Positions 12,601 to 24,600 of a DNA stretch of 64,000 nt are shown in pieces. Within the stretch, counting starts at the first letter, position 1; every line of letters starts with the position of its first letter. A program made the translations under genes and the position numbers. The stretch is taken from positions 62,753,012 to 62,817,011 of the forward strand of contig JAVGWX010000009.1 of assembly GCA_036924085.1 (NCBI GenBank), given 5' to 3'. The stretch comes from Ariolimax columbianus (lineage: Eukaryota > Mollusca > Gastropoda > Stylommatophora > Arionidae). The notes under the pieces were generated by a model. It was not told the DNA's origin, ran no database searches, and was given only the letters and a program-made list of their open reading frames with translations.

Positions 12601-15600
12601 AGATTAGCACAAAGGCAAGCTAGTAAATAGAGCTCTAGCCTGGACTAGGGGAGTTGGGTCCAGAGGTTGAGTTTAATTTTCTTTACATTGTTCTGGTATT
12701 TTTTTGTCAAGTCTTGCATTAGGTATAGTAATTTGGTAGTGTTCCTGCAGTACATTTACTAATAGTGACATGATTAAGAGAAGATTAGCATAAGGGCAAG
12801 CCAGTAAATAGGTCATAAATGGCTATTTAAAAAAATACTAAATGAGATACGAACTTAAATACCATTTATTATTGCATTTACATTATCCCTTATTTCTCAA
12901 CATAATTTCCACCAACATTGATTAACTTATCCCATCACTTTATCAGTGCACCAAATCCTGCAGCATAGCAGTCTTTGGTAATCAAATTTCAACCCAGTAG
13001 TGGCCTGTATGTAGGTCAAAAAAGAAGTAGCCCCTCCATCATGCAAAGACAACAAACCAATGTCATGTTTGTCTGCACACTTGATTGCAAGTCACACTTG
13101 ATTGCAAGTCCATACAAAAAGGATCTCTACACACCATAGGAGGAGAAGATGAGCAACTAAGAGAGGAGCGGGCTATCATTGGGGGGGGGGGGGTGATCAT
13201 TAACCGCTTTCTTCTTATGACTGTTGCTGTTTGTTAAGGCGTTAACCTTTTTTTTGGTTATATCAAAATACGTGAGGCATCACATGAAATTATGTAACAG
13301 GCCTAAACTCTCATGTAGCATTTCTTCACCACTCATTTTGGTTAAGGTGTGCAACATATTACAGTTATACTGTGATATCTGCGTCGTTTGACTCTGCCCA
13401 TTCACCTTTTGCATAATTTTTTTCTGTGATAATACTCACTAACCTTTGGTTGTTCCCAGTCTACCTATAAGGCTGCAGGTGCTCATATTCTTTTTTTCTT
13501 TAGATGAGCTGTCTTCCTAGCTGGCGAGTCTCATCAACTTGGTTGTCTTCGGTTTCATCCACAAGCCTTTTGATACATCAGTATCTCATTTGCAAGACAG
13601 CAGGTGGTTTTGAAATCAGAATTGTCCTTCTCTTAAGTAAGCTGCCTTTCCAGGCTCACTAGTCTTATCTACCTGAAGCATCTATCTGGTTTTAGGGTGC
13701 CAAATGCTTGCATGTCGCCCCCTTCTACTGTTGGTTGTTGTTATTTAATGCTCACAATGATTATGTTCTTCTTCTTCTGCGTTCGCTGTTGATCCCCCGC
13801 TACCAAGCCCTGAACAGGGCTTTTCATGTAGCAGGATATAGTTCGGAGAGCGGAATGTGCTGTTGCTAGTTTACAGCCTGACTGCGATACTTGCACCTTT
13901 CGGTCCAACACATCCGTCTTCGGCAGGGTTATGTTCATTTAGTCCACATGTGCACAGTGGTGAAGCAGGCAGTCAGAGCTTGTACATGTGTTTATTCAGT
14001 CTGTTGTGCTGTCCTGAGACTAAGAATGGTGATCTGTAGTGGTCGTTATTGTGTTTATTTTGTTCTATTCTGGCAGCCTGGATAGCTCTATTTTTCTCAA
14101 AGTATCTGATTTCAATGCCTTCTTGTTCACAAAAAATCTCTCCCATTCTTACAAGTCTGTATGTCTATTCGTTGCCTGGTGCACTATAGTGGTATGGTAA
14201 CCATTAAAGTATGGTTTCTTTTGTAGCAGACTACACGGTGTGTAAAAAGTAAAGTAACCCATAGCATTACTGTCATAGGGGTGTGAGGTGTTAGCGATCT
14301 CACATTTCAAAGGCTCGGCTATATGAGGATGGTAGCCGTCTCCTCTCCCTCGCTTCTTTTATTTCCTAGACTGAACCGGTACCCATTTAAGGCTGGGTCG
14401 ACCCGGGAACCGTTGCTGTCTGAGAAAAACATTCTGGTGTGTAGGCCATGTTTTATTGAATCCCCAAAAGAATAAACACCCAGAACTTACCGAGGTTCAA
14501 ACCTATGACTCCTGAATAAGAGACTGTAGTATACTAACTACTCTACCACACTTCACTAGCTGATACTAGTATTTGTAACAAAGTCCTATTTTGGTTTTCA
14601 GGTGATCAAGTCGTGTTTGTTGCCCTACATTTGCATATTGGGGGAGCGGATTAAAGCTGTCAATGAAGGATCGGCCCTCAATGTTGATAAAATAGCAGCA
14701 GAGCATGTCAAGAAACAACTATTGGTAATGTTCTTAAACCTTTTATTTGTGTAGGACTTGTTATCTCTGTATAATGTACGTGGTCTCTTTAAACCTGTTT
14801 TACCGCATGTGATCGTATTGGACTGTTTGACAACATTTTTGTTCGCCACATCGAGTAATGATAAGTCAACTCCATATTTCATTGTCATTGATTGATCCCT
14901 ATACTTATCACTATTGTTTTTGGCATTGATTTTAGATTTATCATCAGTAAATAGCTATGCGGTATTCAGTTTTATCTTCTTCTTCCGTACTATCCATACT
15001 ATTGTTATTTGTTGCATCTATCATGTTCTTATTAATCAGCTTCCCTGAGCAATTAGCTCTTAGGGATTCTATTTAGGTTTTCCTTCCCACCCTGGTCAGA
15101 AACCAGAAATGTATCAGGCTCGTTCTCGGCCACATAGGGAAGCGTAATGTATTCGACAGTGTGCAATGTCGAGTGCTGAGCTACAACAATGCTGAGGAAC
15201 CCTGGGGTGCTTATCTACATCACCAACATATGGGACCTCCTGAGAAGTCCTGTCCGTCAGTTCCTCCATGATTCAGGCTTTCCATCATCGTATCAGATGA
15301 ACTTACAGCTTCTCAATACAGTTAATAGACATGCAGACTTGCTCAATTCTGGGAGGGGCGGAGGTGTGGCTTGTGGCAAGCCCCATTTTCACTCCTTCAT
15401 GCAAGACTCAGATCACTGTTTACTATTGGTCATGGTGAAAGCCATTATTTTTTTTCCATACAAGTTCCGGAGCAGCTCATGACCTGCAACGGTCAGCGAC
15501 CTATAACTGCTAGTGTCAGGACCAGCGAACCAGAGCTGCCAAGACCCTTCTACACCTCCACGCGGTGATCCTGGACTACATTCTGCTACTTAAGCTCTTT

Positions 15601-18600
15601 CAGGGTTTGGTAGCGGGAAATTGAGAACGAATGAAGAAGAAGATCTGCTTCAGAAAAATCCATTGCAGAAACTTAACTTCTCCATTTTCAATAATGGGTG
15701 AATCTTCAAATCCAAGTGAAAAGCAGAAGAAATCCTTTCCAAAAGTCTAAAATAAATGTCAAAACTGCCATTGTTTTTATAGAACCGTACAAGACAGAAC
15801 TCGGAACGTTCTACAATCAAATGAGCATTATGTTCAGCCGTTTCTATGGCATTAACCTGGTTTCTTTTCAAAACGAAGCTCAGACAGTCTACCCTCAAGC
15901 TCTTCCTGGAAGCCTCCTCTCGTGGGTTCGTATTTCAGCTGAGAGACATTTAGCCTCCTCGGTGGTTTCTTTCCCTGAGGACGCATTTTGGGCTGGATCT
16001 TGAAGTTTAGCTTGGCAATGACAAGTCGATGGTCGGTCCAACATTCTGCACCACACATGCCCTTCGTTACCATAGCATCCGCTCGATCCCTACGTCTGAT
16101 GATAATGTAGTCAATGAGGTGCCAGTGGCGGGACCTTGGGTGCATCCATGTGGTTCTATTTCGGACAGGTAGTCGGAGAGCTGTGTTTGTAATGAGTAGT
16201 TCATTTGCACCACATGTCCTCAGAAGGAGCAGTCCGTTACTATTGCATTTTCCGATACCATGTCTGCCAATGGCCCCCTCCCAGGCTGTATGGTCTGTGC
16301 CAACCCTAGCGTTAAAATCACCGAGGATGACCAGTTTGTCAGATTTGGGGACTGCAGCGATGAGCACCTCAAGGTCCTCATAAAACTTATCTTTTGTTTC
16401 CTGAGGATTTGTCATTGTGGGTGCGTATGCACTGATGAGTGTTGCATGGCGCCCTCCGATTAGGGGGAGACGCAGTGTAATCAGGCAGTCATTAATTTCT
16501 CTGGGCATGCTTGTGAGCTTGTCGACCATGTTGGTCTTGATGGCAAAGCCAACTCCAGCTTCACGGCGTTCTTCTTTGCTGCGGCCGCTCCAGAAGAAAG
16601 TATAACCAGCGCCTTCTTCTGTGATCTGCCCTTCCTCTGCCAGTCGTGTCTTGCTCAGGGCAGCTATGCAGATGTTGTATCTAGCCAGTTCCCTGGCGAT
16701 CAGTGCTGTCCGTCGTTCGGGTCTGTTTGCTTTGGTGTTGTCCAATAGCATGCGGACATTCCATGTTGCAAGCGTGATGGGTAGTTTTCGTGATCGTTTT
16801 CTGCCTGTTCCGCCGCTGCAGTTTGGGGGCCCTGCCAGTTGCGAGCTGCTAGTCAGGGTGTGATCTGTAGGGTGATGTCGTGAGTTGCGCAATGTGTTTA
16901 TAGTGAGGGAGATGTGCGCAGGATCTTCCTCACTCTCTCGTCCGGACTCAACATGTTCTAGAGGCAAGACATTGTCAAGACTTCTAGTGAAGGCTTCGGA
17001 TGCAGACAGTATGGTGTCAGCGTGTGCCTCATTTTCTCGGTAGCCCTTCCCTTCTCTTTTATCGCTGGGGTGGAGCTTTGAGGTATCTTTTTCTGAATGC
17101 ATTTGTTTGTGTATTCTTCTTCCACCTCTCGTTCCTCTGGTCTTCCGCCTTGATTGTATACTTGTGAGTTCCGATGCCTCCTCGGTTAAGTGTATTTTCA
17201 GCACACGCAACAGATGTAGATCTGAGTTTGAAGGGACGTAGTGTGCTGGTCGAAGCGCGATGAGCTCTTTTCTGAAGTACCGTATGTTTGACGGGGTCAG
17301 GATGACCTCCTTCGTTTCAGTGTTCATGCTTCGTTATCTGGGTCATGATAGCACGGAGCGACACTAGCTTTTGACCGGGTCAAGTTTCGGCCACGCTTTG
17401 TCCCATCGAAACTGTACACATTAGTCTACCTTTCACGACTAAAACTACACTGTTATATACTTCGTTGCATCACTTCTTTCACATTAGTATGTTTAATTCA
17501 CAAGTCGGCACATTTATATCCAGGAATCACGTTAATAGTCCGAGAGTTATCATAGAAAACACCAACAAAACACCGTTTTATCAAGAGGAAAATCGACTGC
17601 GACCATGTCCGGCGCCATCTTGACCATCGAAGAGAACTGGGCATCATTGAGAAACACACTCTACGATACAGCTGTTAAACACATTGGCCCACTCACGCGC
17701 AAGCATAAGGACTGGTTTGATGAGAACGATCTAGAAATACAGGGCCTTCTCGATGCAAAACATGAAGCGCACAGGGAATACCAGAGGGACACACCATCTC
17801 TGGCAGTAAAAGCTGCCTTCAATACTGCTCGCAAAGCTGTCCAGACCAGGCTTAGAGAGATGCAAGACTCCTGGCTCAGCAAAAGAGCTGACGAAATTCA
17901 GATGTTCGTCGAGCGTCATGACACCAAACGGTTTTACGAGGCACTGAAAGCTCTCTACGGCCCGCAGCCCTCTAGTAATACTCCAGTTCGCAGTGCGGAT
18001 GGGGTACTGCTAACAGATAAGGTTCAGATTCTAGACAGATCTGCAAAATACTAAACCACCCATCGTCCATAAATGAAGAGGCCATCCGGCGAATGCCGCA
18101 GGTGGAACTGAACCTGGCGTTGGATAAAGTCATTGCTGAGGAGGAAGTCGACAGGTCATTCAGTTCAATATCTATAGGAAAAGCTCCAGGAGCTGATGCA
18201 ATACCAGCAGAGGTATATAAGACAGCTGGCCCATCCCTCACCAGAAGGATCACTGAACTCTTCTGTCACATGTGGGCTGAAGGTAAAATTCCGCAGGAGC
18301 TAAAGGACGCCTCAATCGTTCACCTGTACAAAAGAAAAGGCAACCGTCAGGAATGCGACAATCATCGTGGAATATCACTACTCTCCGTAGCAGGCAAGAT
18401 TCTAGCGCGCTTGCTGCTAAACAGGCTCAACAAACACCTTGAACAAAGCCACCACCTCCCAGAAAGCCAATGTGGATTCAGAGCCGGAAGAGGAACAGTG
18501 GACATGATTTTTGCCGCTCGCCAAGTACAAGAGAAGTGTCAACAAAATCAGGCCTTGTACACCACATTTATTGATTTGACAAAGGCATTTGATACAGTAA

Positions 18601-21600
18601 ACAGAGGAGGGCTGTGGATGATAGTGTCTAAGTTTGGCTGCCCCAACAAGTTCATAACAATGGTGAAACAGCTACACGAAGGCATGTGTGCTCGTGTACT
18701 GGACAGCGGTGCAATCTCTAAAACGTTTCTAGTATCAAACGGAGTAAAATAAGGATTTGTACTCGCCCCGACTTTGTTCAGCATGATGTTCGCGGCCACG
18801 ATGACAGACACCTTCAGATCATTGGAGCTTGGAATACCCATAAAGTACCGCACAGATGGCAAGTTACTCAATTCCAGAAGAATGAAGGCCAAAATCAAAG
18901 TGGCTGGCGACATAATCAGGGAACTTGTATTTGCTGACGACTGCGCTCTAATGAGCAACTCAGAACTGAACATGCAGGTTGGAATGGACTAGTTCTCTGC
19001 CGCATGCGAAAATTTTGGCCTGACCATAAATGCCACAAAAACAGAGGTCATGTACCAACCAGCACCAGGCATGCCGTACACAAAACCAGAGACTACAGTC
19101 AGCGGGCAGACGTTGAATGCCGTAGACAAATTCACATATCTGGGCAGCACGCTGTCGATATCTGTCAGCCTAGACGATGAGGTGGCAAGCAGAATAGCAA
19201 AGGCCAGCACAGCCTTTGGTAGAATGCGCTCGATGGTCTGGGCACGTCGTGGCATCAGCGTCCAGTCCAAACTCAGTCTACCGTGCAACCATTATTCGAA
19301 CCCTACTATATGCTTGCGAAAGCTGGACTGTATACTCTGGACACCAAGGAGGTTAAATCACTTCCACACAGGTTGCCTGAGGCGAATATTCCACATTCGA
19401 TGGCAAGATCGTGTCACTGACATCGAGGTTCTCTCGAGGGCTAACATGCCCAGCATCCATGCACTGCTAGAAAAAGCACGACTAGGATGGGCCGGACACC
19501 TCGTCCGTATGTCAGACGAGCGGCTCCCAAAGAAGCTTCTCTACGGCGAGCTGAGAGAGGGATGGCGCGAGAGAGGGCGCCCAAAGAAACGTTTTAAAGA
19601 CGGTCTGAAGGACTCACTAAAAAGTTGCCAGATAGACATCGACACCTGGGAATATCTTGCGCAAAACAGATCTGACTGGAGAAGCGCAGTCAAATCGGGT
19701 GTAGCTGCCGGTGAAGACGACCGTGTTTTGAAAGCCCAGGGCAGACGCGAGAACCGGAAATCCCGAACAGCGGGAACACAATCCCCTTCTACAAACCTTG
19801 TGTGCCCGATATGTAGCAGATATTTTCGTGCCCGCATTGGCCTGTTCAGCCACAAGCGCACCCACACCCAACAGGGAAATCTGTGACAAGGATGATGTCG
19901 GCGGTCCTCATCGACAATGATGGACAGCTATTATTATTATATACGATAAACGGGCAACCCTGCAACTATCGCGACGTTGGAAACGGGCGCAAATTTGTTT
20001 TATCGCCATGTCGCCGCCGCAATATGGTAACGGCTAAGTTGCTGCATTTTACATTCTTTTTTTTCTGAACGTTGATCCTAAATGTTTCTTTATCTAGCCT
20101 TATCTAGGTCTACCCCTTTCATACATGTTAGGTACCAGACCTTTGTCATGAGGCATATTTGTCAGATTTGATTTCTTTCTAGATGTGTGGCGGGGACGTG
20201 CGGTGGGGTCTTGATCAGTATATCATACCTGACCGTGACGATAATCTTTGCACTCAATTAGGTGTTGGTTGAAGCTGCTTGTGCTGAGATCAGTTCACTC
20301 TTAACAATGTTTCTTTAGTAGCTGGTAGTAGTCCTTTGGTTCATTGCAACTAGTACATCTTCATCTTCTTGTCCAATCTCTGACTTTCCAGAATACACCT
20401 CAAAGTTATAGAGGTATCTAGTATGAGGATCTGCAGCACACCGCATTTTAATGCCTCAAGGATCTTTTTTCCCTAAAATTCTGATGCATTGGTTTGCTCT
20501 GCCAAGTACTCAAAAAAGGTCTGAAGTAGAAATAAAGAAAGTGAAAGGTAATCAAAAGCAGAGTAATCTTGATCTGGATCTATGTCATCTGCAGGACCTG
20601 TTCCCTCACTAAATCCTTCAATAATGATATTACTCCGTTGCTTTGACCATTCTCTATCACCCCTAGGGCCTGCCTGTGGGGCGGGTCACGTTGTCACCGT
20701 CTTCTACCGATAATTCGTCATCACTACCGAGGCCAGTGTCGCTACTTTCATCTTCTAAGTCCTGAACTTATTCCTCATCAACGTCTGATTCATTCTCATT
20801 CTCTTCAGCTCCATCAACAAATTCGTAACCACTATCATCTAACTCATAAGTATCTTCAGTCCGCACCAAGTTTTGAAGAAAATTGAAGGTCATTTTTTAA
20901 AAATCACGGCTCGAACACCATACGTGATAGAAACGACCTGTAAACTGCAATGGGAGCCGCCATTACCGGTAGTCACGTGAATGCTAAATGTAACGTGTCT
21001 ATTCGCAGGTAAAACGTAAGGAGAAATAATTTAAATCAGTATATCCACGGCGGCCGGGCTGGGAGCGAGTCAATAGCAGCCGTCGCCAGCCGGGCTGGGA
21101 GCGAGTCGATAGCGGCCATCGCCGGCCGGACTGGGATTGAATGGGTTAATGTAGAAGTACCTCCCAGGTGTCCTCAAGTCATTTCATAACAGCACAAAAA
21201 CGGTTGACGAATTTAATGTGGCATATGGTTATCTCTTCTTTCTTTCCCCATCCAACGCATAATTGTATCACTGTTCTCATCTTATTATTTCACAAATTCT
21301 CACAATGCCATTTTCTTCTTTCTGGTGCTGTCTTAATGTAGAAGTACCTCCCAAGTGTTCTCAAGTCATTTCATAACAGCACAGAAACAGTTGACGAATT
21401 TAATGTGGCATATGGTTATCTTGGCCCCATGATGTACTCTATGTTTATGCAAAAGGAGAAAAGTCTAGCAACAACAACTTCAGCAATTCATTCATTGGCC
21501 ACTCCCAGGTCATCTCTACAACTTACTCAGGTAAGTGAGCTTACATGGTTATCATAGTTTAGTGCTTAAGATAACTACCACATTCATTTTTCCTTCAAGG

Positions 21601-24600
21601 CTAATAGGAAATGATTTTGTTCTGGCATTGGATCTTTGATGGAAATCCAACACAAAACTGAAAATCATCAACTCCATTGTAAAGTTCGTTTTTTTTGTAT
21701 GGCTCTGAAACTCAGCAAAACAAAAAATTGCACTTTCATAAATGGATGGCTGCGCAGAATAGAGAGATAATAAGATCACTAATATGGAACTTTTGGAAGG
21801 AACTAGACAGATATCCGTAGAAAAGGACATTGACAGGAGGAGTAAATGCTGGTGTGGATAAGCCACACATTAAAGAAATCAGTTAATAGCTTTACAAACA
21901 AGACATTTTCTGTACTGGAATCTTCAAGACGAGGGAAGTGAAACAGATCAAAACGCTCATAGGGCTTAAGACAAACATACAGGGAAAACATGGACAGAGC
22001 TGGACCAGATAGCCCAGTATCTGTTGAAGATCTGTGCTCCATAGATAGCTGAAAGGTCTTGATTGATGATTCTATCCTTAGCCAGTTACTGACACTAAGC
22101 AGCCGAAAACAACACTCCTGATGACATTTTTCTGGGCAGGCAAAACTCCACACAATTTGTATGATCTATAGCTTTTCTTTGAACTGCACCCCACTTCTGG
22201 TTCATGTTATTCATATTGGCCTCTATACTTCTTGACAAGCTGTTGTTTTTAATTAAGCTTTTTCCTTAAGGGATAAATGAAGAAATCTAACAGAAATGGT
22301 CACATGTTGGTAGATTGATAAGTCTCGTAGCAGAAACTGCCGCCAGGGATGAAGTGTTTGAGACTGCATTTTACTAATCCACAGTTCACTACCTTTCTTT
22401 CCCTAACCATAGGTCAGGTACAAATTGGAACCTTTCTCCAGATCTCGTCTCCATGTATTCCTTGGTCGACCTATTCCTCTCCTTCCCTGGGGGTTCCATG
22501 ACAGGGAGTGATTGCCTGGTGATGCTGGCCTGGGGCTTTCTTAATGTATGACCCATCCATCTCCACTTTCTTCCCAAGATTTCCTGTTCCAATTTACCTT
22601 GTCCCGCTCTCTCCCACAGTCTGTCGTTTGTAACTTTGTCAAACCATTTTATACCTAGAATCTTTCTCAGGCATCTGTTGACAAAACTCTTCAGTCTCCT
22701 GGCATTGCCTTTGGTCATCCTCCAGTCCAGGTTTGGCTTCACATTTGAATTGAAAATTCTAATTTATGTCTTCCTTCTTATTTCCTTGGAGTTCCATATT
22801 GGTTTCAACATTCTGAATGCAACTCTTGATTTTTGTATCCTTGTTTTTATATCCTCGTCTGTCCCTCCTTCCTTGTTGATGATACTTTCTAGGTATGTAA
22901 ATACCTCTATCTCTTCCAGTGGCATTCCTCTCAGTCGGATTGGTTCTGTGTTTGCTGCATTGACCCTAATTATTTTGGTCTTTTCCTCATGGATCTTTAA
23001 ACCGACTTATTTAGAGGTATAATCCAGTCTATCCAGTTTCCTTTGCATTCGGCTTTGGCTGTGGGACAGAAGGGCTATATCATCTGCAAAATCCAGGTCC
23101 TCCAGCTGTTTATTCAAGGTCCACTGGATTCCATTTCTCTCATTTGTTGTTACTTTCATAATCCAGTTCCCTGCCAGAATGGAACAGGAAAGGCCACAGT
23201 AGGCAACCCTGTCGTACCCCTGATTTAATTTTGAATGCCTCTGTGAGTTGTCCTTCGAATATAACTCTTAAGTTTCATACGTCTGTCTAATTATCTTTGT
23301 GAGCTTTTGAGGAATTCCATAGTGCCTCAATAGTTTCGAGAATATATTTAAGTCCAAACTGTCAAAAGCCTTTTCATAATTGATGGACAAACTCGAATTC
23401 CATTCCAATGATTGCTCTACAATTATTTACAATGAAGCTATCTGACCAATGCATGATCTATTCTGTCTGAAGCCCGCCTGCTCATCCCTTATCTTGTTAT
23501 CTACTGAATCTTTTAACCTTTCTAGTATTACTCTATTTAACACCTTTCCCACACTGGTAATAACATTATTCCTCTTTGGTTTTTGCATTCCTGTAAATCT
23601 CCCTTCTTAGGCAACTTCACCAGGTAGCCCTCTCTCCAATCTTTTGGTAAGCTTTCTTGCTCCCAGATGGCACCTATCAAGTTGTGGAGCATGTTAGTAG
23701 ATTTTTCAACATCTGCTTTTATGGCTTTCTGTGGTATCCCATCAGGTTCTGCTGCTTTTTAGTTTCTTAGAAACTCTATTGCCCTTCTAATCTTTTCTTT
23801 AATTGGATTATCACAGTTGATCAGGTTCCTGGTGGGTTGTCTGGTGCTGGTTTGTTGAAAAGCTCTCCAAAGTATTCTACCCATCTTTTCTTTTGTTCTT
23901 CAAGGTAAGTTATCTTTTCGCCAAGTTTATTTTTGATTGGTCTACCTTGTTGTTGATACTTTCCCGATAGTTTCTTCGTAGTCTTATAGACCTTTAATAT
24001 TTCCCTTTCCTGCAGCCTCTTCCGCTTCCTCATCCAGACCAACAATGTAATGTCTTTTGTCCGCCTTGATGCTCTTTTTAACCTCCTTGTTGCTCTCTAC
24101 ATACTCTTTTTATGCTGTGCTTTTTGTGGCTCTGGTTTTACTATTTAGTAAGGCCATTCTCTTATTTTGCCTCTTCTCGATCTTAGTGATTGTTTCTGTT
24201 GTTATCCATTCTTTATGCTGCTGTTTCTTCATTCCTAGCACTTCCTCGCATGCAGTTTTCCATGTACTTTGTACTTGTTCCCATTTATCCTCAATGCTGG
24301 CTCCATCATCTAGCTGCTCCAGTGCTTGATATTTATTCCTGAGTTTTATACAGAACTCGTATTTATTAACATCTTCTTTAGGTATTGTATGCAGTACCAT
24401 GGCCTGCTGACTTGCATCGTGCTGTTTATTTTTAACTTCAGCTGTACCTTCGCAATCACTAAAAAGTGGTCTGAGACCACATCTCAGCCCACCCACCTGT
24501 AGACCTTGACATTTAATAATGATCGTCTAAATTTGGAGTTTACGCAGATGTGATTAATCTGATTCTTCGTTTTCTGGTCTGGGGATACCCCATGTTACCT

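Noticed and set aside
15189..15482. 97-codon ORF in a TAF6 intron
   Set aside because: No motif, no splice sites that fit the TAF6 frame, and the next exon joins directly from 14724 to 21342.
15852..17327. Host gene for craniofacial development protein 2
   Set aside because: The open endonuclease frame resembles proteins with that name, but those matches come from LINE endonucleases, and this copy is joined to its own reverse transcriptase half.
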